From contig JAXBDG010000013.1 of the NCBI GenBank assembly GCA_036320915.1, positions 1,922,001 to 1,986,000 of the forward strand: a DNA stretch of 64,000 nucleotides, given 5' to 3'. Every line of letters begins with the position of its first letter. Position 1 is the stretch's first letter. Source of the stretch: Linnemannia elongata. Lineage: Eukaryota; Mortierellomycota; Mortierellomycetes; Mortierellales; Mortierellaceae. Made by a program: the position numbers and the translations under genes. This document shows, piece by piece, positions 37,546 through 48,126 of the stretch. The notes beneath the pieces are model-generated. The model searched no databases and had not been told where the DNA came from. It saw only the letters and a program-made list of their open reading frames with translations.

Positions 37546-37709
37546 CATACACACAAAGCACAACTAGTCTCATTGAAGTGAGGTGTGAGGATGTCCATCA
37601 GCAGTCACGATCAAGAAAAAAAGTGACCGAACCACTTTTAAAGTGTGAGATCCGATTACCCCGCTTTCTTCTTCACTCCTTCACGACAGATCAAGCAGAA
37701 GCGACAACC

Positions 37710-39402
37710 ATGGACACCATCACTCTCCCCACTGCTGCAGACATGCACATTCACCTCCGTCAGGGCTCGCTCATGACTATGGTCACACCCGCCGTCGCTG
37801 AGGGCGGTGTCTCGATCTGCTACGTCATGGTAACCCTTCTTTCTTCTCTTCGTCCTTGCCTTCTCTTTTTTTTTCTTTCTCCCTGTGTTACCTTTTTGTC
37901 TTTCGATGGCGTATTTGCTCGGGATGGTGTCAATTAACGAATATTCCAATCCGTCGCCTAAACACCGTTCTTTGCCATTTCTCTCTTGCTACATGTGCGT
38001 GTGCGATAACAAATAGCCCAACTTGCAGCCCACAATCTCGAACACGGAGATGGCTGTCGCCTACAAGGCCGAGTTGGAGGCCCTCGCCCCTAAGGTCACC
38101 TTCCTCATGTCGCTCTACCTCAACCCCGCCCTCACCCCCGACGAGATCCGCAAGGCCGCCAAGGCTGGTGTTCGCGGTACGTCTATTCTCATTTGGTTTA
38201 CTGTGCTTTCCTTCTTTTTCACTCAGCGAGACCATCTTCTCTGGATTTCGAATTGATCGTGGGAACTTATCGCTACTATGGTTTTTTTTGTGCATGATAG
38301 GTGTGAAGTCGTACCCCCGCGGTGTGACGACTAACAGCGAGTCGGGCATTGAGAGCTACGACATCTATTACCCCGTCTTCCAGGCCATGGAGGAGGAGGG
38401 TATGGTCCTCAACCTCCACGGCGAGATCCCTAGCGACGCCGACAAGGTACCTTTCCCTCCCACTTCTTGTTCTCACCCACCTTCTGTCCTCAAAACAACC
38501 TCATTCTAACATTCAACTTACCTCAAATCTCTCTTCTCAACATCAAATACAACGAATAGAACGTGTGTGTGATGAACGCCGAAGAAAAGTTCTTGGGCCA
38601 CTTGAAGGACATCCACTTGGCCTTCCCCAAGCTCAAGATCATTCTCGAACACGCTACCACCGAGGCTGCCGTCAACATGGTCAAGTCCCTCGGCGACACT
38701 GTCGGATGCACGATCACCGTTCACCATTTGCAATTGATTGTGGATGATTGGGCAGGCAAGTGCCATAACTTCTGTAAGCCTGTGGCCAAGTATCCTAGCG
38801 ATCGCGCGGCGCTTCGTAACGTTATCAAGGAAGGCAAGTTTCTTTTTTTATTTTTTTTTTGTTTTGAATGACTTTTAATGTAGGCGAGCATTGGTGGTTC
38901 GTGTTGCGTTTTTGTGGTATGTTGCCGATCAATGAAACTGACCTCGTTGTATTTTTTTCCTTCACTTGTATGTTCGATCCAACCACCCACCAACACAACC
39001 AAACCAACCAAACCAATCAAACCAACAACAACAAAAAAAAAAACAGGACACCCAAGATTCTTCCTGGGAACAGACTCAGCACCCCACCCCTCCCACAAGA
39101 AGGAAGGCCCCGACTCGTGCGCAGGAGTCTTCACCACTCCCCTTGTCCTCCCCTACCTCGCAACCATCCTCGAATCCTTCGGTGCCCTCGACCGTCTCCG
39201 TGGATTCGCCTGCGATTTCGGACGTGCGTTCTATGAGGTCAAGAACGAAAAGTGGGTCGGAGAGGTCAAGCTTGTCCGTGAGGAATGGAACACGCCCCAG
39301 AAGTACAGCTTTGGAGGCGAGGGCATTGTGGGGGAGAAGGGTGATGTGGTGCCTTTTATGGCTGGTAAGCCCCTTGGATGGAAGATTGCTTCTATCAACT
39401 AA
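37710..39402 (+). CDS. URA4: dihydroorotase (pyrimidine biosynthesis)
   Basis: Five exons: 37710-37829, 38017-38176, 38301-38446, 38560-38833 and 39047-39402. They sum to 1056 nt, or 351 residues. It closes N-carbamoyl-aspartate to dihydroorotate, step three of UMP synthesis, in the cytosol. Zinc and catalytic positions are all seen: H13 and H15 (DMHIHLRQG), the lysine that becomes carboxylated, K96 (VKSYPRG), H133 (LNLHGEIP), H173 (LEHATT) and D243 (LGTDSAPHP). This is the single-domain class II enzyme, not the CAD-fused type. Intron 4 (38834-39046) begins GCAAGT rather than GT; only this GC-AG splice yields the conserved KEGHPRFFLGTD. The start lies only 252 bp from the RVB1 stop. Confidence 0.97.
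38834..39046 (+). other. GC-AG intron of URA4
   Basis: Donor AAGGAAG|GCAAGT and acceptor AACAG|GACACC. The nearest GT donor (GTTTCT, 5 bases on) shifts the frame and destroys the conserved HPRFFLGTDSAPHP segment. Confidence 0.85.
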
Positions 39403-39440
39403 AGCATTGTACAGGGTCTGCTTTTGCTCCCGATCACATA

Positions 39441-39446
39441 AATAAA
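39441..39446 (+). terminator. polyadenylation signal of URA4
   Basis: AATAAA followed by an A run, 39 bp after the stop. Confidence 0.55.
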
Positions 39447-39656
39447 AAAAATATGACAAGGGTTGAGACTGATAAGATTAAGAAAAAGGTGATTTGTGAT
39501 TTAATCAGCAGCCACTATGAATTGACATATGCCCTGTGTACAGCATGATGTTCTTCATATACACAAAGGACAATCCTTCCTTCACAAGAAAGTAAACGAC
39601 TTCCCCTCTCCTCTCAAGGATTGATAGCAGCAATATTATTTTCTGTTTGCTGGGCT

Positions 39657-39671
39657 GGGGGGGGGGGGGGG
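39657..39671. repeat. poly(G) tract, 15 bases
   Basis: Lies between the convergent URA4 and F-box genes, 6 bp beyond the stop codon of the latter. Confidence 0.9.
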
Positions 39672-39677
39672 CTAAAT

Positions 39678-40949
39678 TCAAGCTAGCTCCGCCTCAAGGG
39701 CAGTATCCTCATCCTCATCTTCTTCCCCCACCTCCCTTCGCATTCTCCACCTACCAATCTTATCACGCCCATTCAAACTATCGATCTCCTCCAGAAAATA
39801 ACACCTATCCCACAACGCCTGCTCCGTGGCCCTCAAAAGCATCGGCACCTTGATTCTCGACAACCCCGACAACCGCCCCACCAGCTCTGCGATATACATA
39901 TCTTTCCACCGTGACGGCACCTTGTCATACTGCAACGTCTTCAAAGCAGGCACGTCCAGAAGCCTCGCCTTCGCACCGGTACCGATGCTTTCTTCCCATA
40001 TAAAAGGCTCTCGAGAAATTTCTTGAAGCCGCAACTCCTCTAGTCCAGGCAGGTGCTCGAGCACCTCGAACACACAGCTGAGCGGCTCACCTCTTCGAAC
40101 ACCCAGCATCCGTAGCCCTCGGAGTTGCTCCCCTGGGAGTAATAATAACAAATCGCGGAGATGGGGCACACGGATGCGCTCCAGCTTAGGCAATGACCGC
40201 AACACGCTTCGGACGTCCAGGGATAACCATTCCACGTTCAGGTCTCGGAGGTGATGCAGGGACATGAGAGAGTCGAGAATGAATTCCTGGGGCAAGTCGT
40301 GCATGGATCTAAGTTCGGGGAAGGAGAGTCGGGCGAGGTAAGGACTCTGTCGGATTAGGGCCCAAAACCGTTCTAGGAAGTAGCGTTCTACCGCTTTGCT
40401 ATGGGTGTTGCCTCTGTCACCTTGCACCCACGGGAGTTGAGGGTCAACAGCCGGATTCATCTTCCTAGCATTTGTTGTTGCTTCAGTTATTCTCTCCAAT
40501 ACCATATTTGACGGAAAAGGCACCGAAAAACCAGTGCTGTTGCTGCGCCCCACATTAACCATAGCCAACGAGCGGAGATTCCTACACTCCCTATCGAAAG
40601 AGACAGCCTCAAGGACAGTACTCCAATGTACAGTCAAGTCCTGAATATGGTGCCCATGCTTAGCAACAACCATTTGAACCCATTCTTCGATCTCCCCTTT
40701 TGGCCTTTCCTCTAAGTACTCGTCATTAATGATGCGAAGCCAGGGTTCGGAAAGAGTGTCGATGGTATGCCAGAGAAGAGGGATGAGGGTTTGTTTCAAG
40801 AGGCGATTGACTTGAATGCAGGAGAATAAGTCTGAAGGTTGGAGATAGAGCCCGATGTGTTCGACAAGTTCTGGCAATTCAATGACCTTGTGGACAGCAT
40901 TGGTGGTATGTGTTGTTGGTGTTGTTATTGCGTCGATCCCCTCTGGCAT
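39678..40949 (-). CDS. F-box protein
   Basis: Intronless, 423 residues. The F-box is near the N-terminus, residues 23-62 (LPELVEHIGLYLQPSDL, then NRLLKQTLIPLLWHTI), with the W and hydrophobic spacing typical of fungal F-box proteins. The rest has irregular leucine-rich segments (LRDLNVEWLSLDVRSVL, LPGLEELRLQEI) that probably form a degenerate LRR solenoid for substrate binding. The C-terminus is acidic (EEDEDEDTALEAELA). It is expected to be an SCF substrate adaptor. It is not a duplicate of the F-box/LRR gene at 31269-34610: the F-box sequences and gene structure differ. It is tail-to-tail with URA4, 275 bp between stops. Substrate unknown. Confidence 0.88.
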   Translation of the reverse strand: MPEGIDAITTPTTHTTNAVHKVIELPELVEHIGLYLQPSDLFSCIQVNRLLKQTLIPLLWHTIDTLSEPWLRIINDEYLEERPKGEIEEWVQMVVAKHGHHIQDLTVHWSTVLEAVSFDRECRNLRSLAMVNVGRSNSTGFSVPFPSNMVLERITEATTNARKMNPAVDPQLPWVQGDRGNTHSKAVERYFLERFWALIRQSPYLARLSFPELRSMHDLPQEFILDSLMSLHHLRDLNVEWLSLDVRSVLRSLPKLERIRVPHLRDLLLLLPGEQLRGLRMLGVRRGEPLSCVFEVLEHLPGLEELRLQEISREPFIWEESIGTGAKARLLDVPALKTLQYDKVPSRWKDMYIAELVGRLSGLSRIKVPMLLRATEQALWDRCYFLEEIDSLNGRDKIGRWRMRREVGEEDEDEDTALEAELA

Positions 40950-41440
40950 GGCGATGATGGTGGCGTCTCTGATATTTGTTAAGCAAACTGTGAGGAACGA
41001 AAAGAAGACGAAAACGATATTAGGTAGGCGGGTAATCCAAATAACATGAGGAGAGGAAGAACAGAAGATGTCGCTGCTTTGATAATTGAGCTTAGAAAGC
41101 CCTTCCTTACCAATACCGCAGCTACAGCCGCAGTAACCGTATGAAGAAGGGTCAGTTCATTTATCCTCATTACAAGGATGACTGGTATCGTCAAAGATCG
41201 GGTATGATGACCATGTCTCCTATCCTATTCACTGCGCAGACCTCAACAACAAACTCTCCCTTTTCAATTCTGTTGAAGACGGCGTAATGTTGAGATGCAT
41301 TTGAACCATTATGAGTAGTGTAAAAATAAAGAAGTGGTTTTGTGTATTGAAAAAGAAACGTGTACGGACGAAGCCGCGGCCCTGGTTGTGTCTAAACAAA
41401 AAAAAAGTACCTCTCGAATCCTCTTAATCGCCACAGGAAC
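40950..41440. other. intergenic, promoter of the F-box gene and 3' flank of the NACHT/WD40 gene
   Basis: 490 bp with no gene seen. Confidence 0.5.
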
Positions 41441-44400
41441 CTACTCCGATTTATCTTCTTCAGAGGTCAATCCATCATCAACGGCGTTCCGCTGAAGCAG
41501 CAGTTTCCGATTGACGGTATCAAGACCAGTAACGCCCTGGAGTATCATGCCGAACGTGGCAAGCACTCCGATATCGGATCCCCAGATCAGGTCGACAGAC
41601 ACTGCACCATCACTGCCATTGCTTTCCGAGAGCCGCCAAACACGAACAGACCGATCATTGCTACTAGTGACAAACTCCAGCGGCTCAACCGGGTTCCATG
41701 CGATATCGGTAATGATGTTAAGAAATCCATCGACGACAGCAACGACACCTTCGGCCCCCATACCACTCGAGTGACGGCCGCAGAGTTGGACGGTGTTATC
41801 GTAAGTCCCACAGGCGATCCATCTCCCGCACGGTGAGTAAACGACGCAACTAGTACCGGAAGGGTCAACTTCCAGCTTGAAGTCAGGCTTCTTCGACAGT
41901 AAGTCCCAGAAGAATAAAACGCCATTGGCTCCAATAGCAAGCTCTTGACCGTTTGGGGAGTAGGCCAAGGCATCAATAGCTTCCCCTTCTAAAGTCGTTG
42001 TCCTGAGAAGCTTCCTTGATTGGGTGTCGAAGATATGCACCACACCATCCTCATCACCGGCCGTAAGCTGCAGTCCGTCCGGCGAGAATATCATAGTGGG
42101 AGACCCAGGACTACCGAAATCAATATCGGCTATAACGTGTCCTTGCTCGGTACTAAGTTCCCACAACCGAACAGTCTTATCCCTGCTGGTGGACGCGATC
42201 CACTGGCCACATGGTGAAAAGGTCAGCCTCACCACATTACCAGTGTGTCCTTCAAGGGCAGGTCCGAGTTCGTTGGCTTGAAAGTCCCACAATTGGATTT
42301 CCTCCTCATCGTACCCGGCCGCGGTGAGATTCATGTCCGGTGAAAATGCGATTGAATATACGGAATTGACAGGAAGAGCATGAGCAGCTCCAGCGGCACC
42401 TGTTCGAGCGTCCCACTGTAAAACGGTTTTGTCCACGCTTCCGGACCAGATAAACTGTCCATCAGGCTGGTACGCGACTGTCCTGACAAAATGGGAATGT
42501 CCATGTTGTCCAGGACTAGATCCGCTTGAGCTCGTGTCCCACAAACGAACCTCGCTGGAACCATCGGTGGAAGCGAGATGTTGTCCGTTCGACGAGAAAG
42601 AAATATCAACAAGAGAATTACTGCTGCTGAACTCGAGGACGAGGGCGCCTGATGACACGTCCCAAAGTCTGACGGTGAAATCAGCGCTAGCTGAAGCGAT
42701 CCGTTGACCATCGGCGGAAAACAGTGCCCTCAGGACAGCGTTAGTGTGGCCATTTAAATCAGGTCCTGCTGACCCAGAGGCGGTGCTCCAAAGCCTCAAA
42801 GTGCCATCGTAATGTCCAGATACGAGCTGGTGACCATCAGGTGAAATGTCGAGACACATGACAGGCCCATGACCCGGCTCCCAAACATCCCCTGGCGCTC
42901 CTGTCTCTGCGTCCCAGAATCGTATCGTCTTGTCGTCACCGCACGATACAAGCTGACGTCCATCCGGTGCAAACTTGACGCTGTTGACACCCTTACGACC
43001 CTCCAACACAAACAGCGGCTCTCCGGTCACCGAGTCCCATACTCTCACCGCCTTGTCCTCGCTGGCCGACGCGACTTTCTTGCCGCAAGGAGAAAATGCC
43101 ACCGAATACACGGTACGCGTGTGACCGTCCATGGTCACAAGAAGATCACCGTTACTGCAATCCCACACGCGCACTGCTTTGTCCTCGCTCCCAGATACCA
43201 TCCACCGGCTGTCGGGTGAGAACGCCAGCGAATTGACGTCGCCGTCATGTCCGAGAAGTGAGCGGATTTTTTTCCAGGTTGCAGGGTCATACACTGTAAT
43301 ACCCCCACCTTCTAGCCCCACAGCAATCATGCCCCCATCAGGCGAGTAGCAGCACGACAAAACGCCGACTTCTTCCTCAAGGTACGGCAACTCTCCGAAT
43401 TGAACACCCCCCATCTGCGCATTGCTGAAGTCCGCCTTGCGTAGCCAACTCATTGCAAGATTGACGCCCGTAAGGTCGGCCCCTTGAAACTGTGCCGAAT
43501 CAAACTGCCCACCGGAGAGATTGGCCCCTGGAATCCGAATGCCTCGGAAATCGTGTCGATGGAAAGTCATACCGGATCTGACCAGGATGGTGATGGCGTT
43601 TGCTGCTGCGGTCGCCAAGGATGCGTCGGCTTTGGACTTCTCGACGACTTCGAGGAGCTGATCTTTGAATACCGGGTTTTCTTGCACTCGCTCACTCAAG
43701 AACATCACAACAGCAGGTTCGCCTAGAAGGCTGCGTGTGAACAAAGGGCACACAGGGTCAAGCGATTGGAGGCTGGAGGAGTCGGATGTCGATTCCGAGG
43801 CGTATTCGTCGATAGGTGCAGAGATACTGGAACCGACAACAGTGCAGGAAAAGAAATACTCCAGCATCGATCGGTGAAGAAACTGAAAGTTGATTCCTGA
43901 ACGGGTCACTGGCGATGCCTCTCGTAACAGGCGCACTTCCGGCTCTTGACCGAAAAACTCAACTTTCCACGTCTTCTTGTCCTTGAGGTGGAGATACTTG
44001 ACGACGGCCTTTCCGTTCAGCCTCTCAAACATCGCCGATGCCAGCCTCGTAGAGTAGTCCAAACCCATAGCCTCAAATCCCGCATCCTCTAGCTGCCCTA
44101 GTACGTCGTAGTCCTCCCTGGACAAGGGGTTGCTTTGAAGCCGTTTCTTGTTGACGCTGAGCCAGTGGTCGACGAAGACGTCGTAGAGTTGGATTCGGAC
44201 GATTCTGATGGCCGACAGGTCCTGTTTGCCCTTGGTGACATCGGGCAACGCCTCCAAGGCAAGTAGAAGGACAAAAGGGTTCTTGACTAGCTCCAAGAGG
44301 TTGGGGATAGTAGTCAAAGTGTCCATATAGTCCTGGCTACTCCAAGACCCTGGTTTGAGGGGGACATACTGTTCGACGTAGTCCTCGATCTGCTCCTCAG

Positions 44401-46552
44401 AGAAGGGAGATATGACGGCTTCCTGGAAGACACGCTGAGGGATCAGCTTGTATCGGTCGGTAGGCTGAGGTTTGAAACGATCCTGGTATGATGGTCCGAG
44501 GTACTGGGATCTGCAGCTGATAACCATCTTGGTGTCCCACTGTCCAGTCTGGTTAAGGGAGTTGGTCCTGTGCAGATTGACGCGTTGCTGGCTCTCGTCG
44601 TATCCGTCGCAGATGAGAACTAATTGGCGGTGCAGTTTGAACTCCATGATCTGATCCTCGTCAAAGTTAAGAAACGTCAGCTGCTTCTCGACCATGTCGC
44701 GCTGGGGATCGTCAATGGCGGGCAAGTTGATAAAAAGAGGTATCGGTCCACCTCGCTTGTACTCCTTCCAAAGCAAGTGCTCCAGGTATCGATTGAACGA
44801 TGACTTGCCGGAGCCAGAATCTCCAAGGATCAACATGACTTGGCCATCGCTGGCAAGAAACTCCAGCACCTTCTCCAATAGTGGAAACATCTCATCATCC
44901 TTGGCCAGGAGCGACGGCTTTGCTTGCGGAAGGATATAAATCGCTCGTTCGTCGTACTCTTGAAGCCTTTGCATTCGCAGCTTGTACAGCGGGTACTCGA
45001 GGTCGGGGATGTCCTGCACCTTGGTAAGAATCGGAGACGTGACTGGGGTCGGGAGACGGGACCGCAATGGGTAAGAGTGCTGGGTTGTAGTAGTGTCACC
45101 TGAAGCGAGCTCCTGCTTCAGCGCTAGAGCACTGGCGGAAACTTCTCGGTCGTTAATGGATCCCAACTTGCTGATGATGGTCAGCATCCATGCCTTGACG
45201 CTTTCATCTCTGCCCCACTCCGGGTCATTCTTGTAGAGGCGACCAAGTAGTTCGGTGGCTTGCTGACGCAAGGTAAGGGACCAAACGGAATCGACCGCAA
45301 TCTCACCTAACAACTGGCAGATACCCCATTGGAACAGGGGATCACGACGACAGGGAGCCTCGCTGATCAAACGGTTGAGATCCCTCAGTTGACCGGCTTC
45401 TGAAAGGGCATAAGCGGCACGAATGGCGGCATACCAGGGTCTCTTCTGCCCAGCTCCATATCTCTCCTTCAAACTCTCCATGACGCCTTGACCACTTTCC
45501 ATCAGGGAGCTTGTTCCTACGTACACAGTGCCCGCAACACCAATCATGCCGCCCAATGCCTCCTGCAGATTTCCCAGTCCCTCGAGCACCGACCCCAGAT
45601 CTAGCTTGCCCAGTGCTGTAATCTTGACCACACCATCCACCACACCTCGGGAATGCCGCAAGACTGCCTGCAAAGCAGTCTCGTTGTTGGGCACATACTG
45701 CAGGGCCTGGTAGGCATAGCAGGCCTGGTACATGAGGTAAGGATCAGTGCTGCCCTTCAACCCTGACAAGACCCCAGACAGAGGCTCGTGCTCAAGAACT
45801 CTATCCAGATCCTGGATCTTGTGGTCAGCCATGACATCGAGAACTTTGGAGATTGCCAGGGTGAGATAGTAGGGGTGCTTAGTCGACTGTTGGTGGGTGC
45901 CTTGCAATCGGATCCTGAGAATGCTGAGAATTTTAACCAGGTCATCGGAGACAAGATAACCTGGAGAGGAGGACTGGACCAACTGGACAAGCCCTTGGAG
46001 CAGGTTTGTATCCAAGAGTAAGGACCCCTCAAACTCCGTGATGAAGGAAGACAACAGCTTGCGGTAGAGCTCCTTCTGTAGGATAGGTCCTAGAGCGACA
46101 ATCTCTGCGATCTTGTTAGCTTCCTTGATAGTGTCCTGGATGAACGCCTCTACCATACGAGTTACAAGCCATTGCAACCGATCTCGCTCCATAGGGTCAT
46201 TCTTGATCTCCATCAGCCAGGCCAGCTCTTCCTTGTCAAGACTAGGTTTCTGTTCAGACGACGACAAGGCGAATGACTCCTGGAGCAGCAAGGAGTTACA
46301 ATAGACCAATTGGTCTGTCCTCTCGATGCGCTGCTGGGGGCGGGGCAGCTTGGTCTTGATGGCCGACTTGGGAACGTTCTCCAGGAACACCCCAAGTGAG
46401 GCTCTAGGAAGGGCAGGCAAGGGCTTCGACTTGGACTTGGAGATGTTTAGGGATCTGAGCATTTGGTCGTCCTTTCCAAGAGCCACAGGGGAAGTGGGAT
46501 TGTCACCAGCAGCCATGTTGTGGCCGCCTTGTTTGAGGGGATGAATGGTCAT
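41441..46552 (-). CDS. NACHT STAND ATPase with pentapeptide repeats and 14 WD40 repeats (fungal NLR-like)
   Basis: Intronless, 1703 residues. An N-terminal helical, HEAT/ARM-like region (about 80-500) precedes a NACHT-type P-loop NTPase: Walker A GDSGSGKSSF near residue 580, Walker B LVLICDGYDES near 644 and MVISCRSQYLGPSY just after. A helical section follows, then a short pentapeptide-repeat stretch at about 1005-1050 (ANLSGGQFDSAQFQGADLTG). WD40 repeats then run from about 1055 to 1680. I count 14 (for example VNSLAFSPDSRWMVSGSEDKAVRVWD), enough for two seven-bladed propellers. Such STAND proteins are signal-sensing switches that oligomerise on ligand binding; in other fungi some control heterokaryon incompatibility or defence. 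No death or effector domain is recognisable at the N-terminus, so the output is unknown. The start is the ATG at 46552. Confidence 0.93.
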   Translation of the reverse strand: MTIHPLKQGGHNMAAGDNPTSPVALGKDDQMLRSLNISKSKSKPLPALPRASLGVFLENVPKSAIKTKLPRPQQRIERTDQLVYCNSLLLQESFALSSSEQKPSLDKEELAWLMEIKNDPMERDRLQWLVTRMVEAFIQDTIKEANKIAEIVALGPILQKELYRKLLSSFITEFEGSLLLDTNLLQGLVQLVQSSSPGYLVSDDLVKILSILRIRLQGTHQQSTKHPYYLTLAISKVLDVMADHKIQDLDRVLEHEPLSGVLSGLKGSTDPYLMYQACYAYQALQYVPNNETALQAVLRHSRGVVDGVVKITALGKLDLGSVLEGLGNLQEALGGMIGVAGTVYVGTSSLMESGQGVMESLKERYGAGQKRPWYAAIRAAYALSEAGQLRDLNRLISEAPCRRDPLFQWGICQLLGEIAVDSVWSLTLRQQATELLGRLYKNDPEWGRDESVKAWMLTIISKLGSINDREVSASALALKQELASGDTTTTQHSYPLRSRLPTPVTSPILTKVQDIPDLEYPLYKLRMQRLQEYDERAIYILPQAKPSLLAKDDEMFPLLEKVLEFLASDGQVMLILGDSGSGKSSFNRYLEHLLWKEYKRGGPIPLFINLPAIDDPQRDMVEKQLTFLNFDEDQIMEFKLHRQLVLICDGYDESQQRVNLHRTNSLNQTGQWDTKMVISCRSQYLGPSYQDRFKPQPTDRYKLIPQRVFQEAVISPFSEEQIEDYVEQYVPLKPGSWSSQDYMDTLTTIPNLLELVKNPFVLLLALEALPDVTKGKQDLSAIRIVRIQLYDVFVDHWLSVNKKRLQSNPLSREDYDVLGQLEDAGFEAMGLDYSTRLASAMFERLNGKAVVKYLHLKDKKTWKVEFFGQEPEVRLLREASPVTRSGINFQFLHRSMLEYFFSCTVVGSSISAPIDEYASESTSDSSSLQSLDPVCPLFTRSLLGEPAVVMFLSERVQENPVFKDQLLEVVEKSKADASLATAAANAITILVRSGMTFHRHDFRGIRIPGANLSGGQFDSAQFQGADLTGVNLAMSWLRKADFSNAQMGGVQFGELPYLEEEVGVLSCCYSPDGGMIAVGLEGGGITVYDPATWKKIRSLLGHDGDVNSLAFSPDSRWMVSGSEDKAVRVWDCSNGDLLVTMDGHTRTVYSVAFSPCGKKVASASEDKAVRVWDSVTGEPLFVLEGRKGVNSVKFAPDGRQLVSCGDDKTIRFWDAETGAPGDVWEPGHGPVMCLDISPDGHQLVSGHYDGTLRLWSTASGSAGPDLNGHTNAVLRALFSADGQRIASASADFTVRLWDVSSGALVLEFSSSNSLVDISFSSNGQHLASTDGSSEVRLWDTSSSGSSPGQHGHSHFVRTVAYQPDGQFIWSGSVDKTVLQWDARTGAAGAAHALPVNSVYSIAFSPDMNLTAAGYDEEEIQLWDFQANELGPALEGHTGNVVRLTFSPCGQWIASTSRDKTVRLWELSTEQGHVIADIDFGSPGSPTMIFSPDGLQLTAGDEDGVVHIFDTQSRKLLRTTTLEGEAIDALAYSPNGQELAIGANGVLFFWDLLSKKPDFKLEVDPSGTSCVVYSPCGRWIACGTYDNTVQLCGRHSSGMGAEGVVAVVDGFLNIITDIAWNPVEPLEFVTSSNDRSVRVWRLSESNGSDGAVSVDLIWGSDIGVLATFGMILQGVTGLDTVNRKLLLQRNAVDDGLTSEEDKSE

Positions 46553-47955
46553 GGTGTCCGAGAAGAAGGTCTAGCAGAGCCAATGAGCCCGACAAGTATA
46601 AATATCAGCAATTATGGTTGCGAAGCGTGGTGGGCTGTGTTAATACTGAATTGCCTCTGTTTGTACTTCTTACCTTGCTTGGTTGTGAGTTTCGTTCAAA
46701 AGCGGTGATAGTGTCAATGGCTTAGGGATATGGATGTTGGTAACTGGATGGAGTCAGTGCTAAGGAGGTACAAAGGCCGCGAGAGCATCCGATGTGTCAA
46801 TGCATGCATGTTCGACCCTTCTCCTGCCCTTTTGTTTGATAAGGAATCGCATTTGATCCATGAATAATAAAAAAAAAAAGAAAAACATACAACCGCCTAC
46901 TTTCAGAAGAAACGGCGTTTTTGGTTTTTGTTTGTTTTCTGAGTGGGACAATTGGGTGTGCTGAGGAAGACAGGCGTTATCTGGAGGAGGGTGTGTGTAT
47001 GTCTATGCTCTTTGTTTCTGTGTTTCTGTATGGAAGATAAAGAATAAGGATAGACAGGAAGGAGAGGGGGAGGGAAAAAGAAGAGAGAGATTGAGGGAGG
47101 AAAAGAGGAAGAGGAGAAGAAAGAGCATCGAGGCATGTTAACCATCAACACGACCTACTAGTGATAGATGATCACTCCTCGTCTTTGAGTACAGCGGACA
47201 TTCCGACTCACGATTGCAGAAAGTGGTTGATTCTTTTATGTTATCCAAGTTGCTTCCTCGTTCACGCTAGACCGAAGGATACAAGGTGGGCGGGGGGTAA
47301 GTAGGTGGATGTTTTGGAAAGTGCCGGAGAAAGGAGATGAGAGAAAATAAAAGAGTCAAGATGCGTTTGGCGTGTTCTTTTTGATTTTTGGTAGCAATGA
47401 TATGTGATTGTGTTTGCGGTTGTGTGAAGGAGGCAGTACGTCCTCGGTATGGTTTTTGTTCTATATGTATGCTGAGGTGGAATGGAAATGTCGAAGGAGA
47501 CTCTTGGCATAAGGTGATGAGGAGAGGCAAAAAGAAAAAAGTGCGGCGAGAGAGGTGTGAGAAGAGGAAAGGAAAAGAAAGAAAGGAATGGGTGACCCAG
47601 TCCTCTTTATGTATCTCTCCTTTCCTTTTCACTTTTCGTGTAACTCTCGTCTCCTTTTTCATCGCCTTTCCTTTCCCTTTTCGTGTAACCCTCATCTCCT
47701 TTTTGCTCAATTGCCTTGCAATTGAGTGCCTTGGATAAGTGTGCTAGTGTCCGTTTGCGCCCATGGTACTCATGCATCTCTCTTCTCACTAGTCTCTGGT
47801 AGGTAAATTTATTCATGTCTCGTTATTCCCATAAAGTGCTTTGAAAATTGGGGTTTATTTTATTTTATACTTGGTTTTGTTTGTGCTGGATGGTGAAAAA
47901 GTGTAACGAAGTTGCAGGGATTAAAGGTGTAGTGTAACTGTATAAGAGGATTGAT

Positions 47956-47989
<34 letters not shown>

Positions 47990-48126
47990 GGAGTAGAGTG
48001 GAGAGAAAAGATAAAGATGTACAGAGTAGAAAGCAAAAAGAAAAGTTGCCAAATACTAAAAAAAAGGGATATGGTTGAAAGAAAGAAAACAAGAAAAAGA
48101 AAGAAAGAAAGAAAGAAGGTAGGTGA
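46553..48126. other. intergenic, promoter of the NACHT/WD40 gene
   Basis: No gene supported. It includes a two-copy tandem repeat of about 47 bp at 47618-47705 and an A30 tract at 47958-47987. Confidence 0.5.
47618..47705. repeat. two-copy tandem repeat, unit about 47 bp
   Basis: The segment containing CTTTTCGTGTAACTCTCGTC and a following CTCCTTTTT occurs twice in a row with a few substitutions. It is not in a coding region. Confidence 0.7.
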
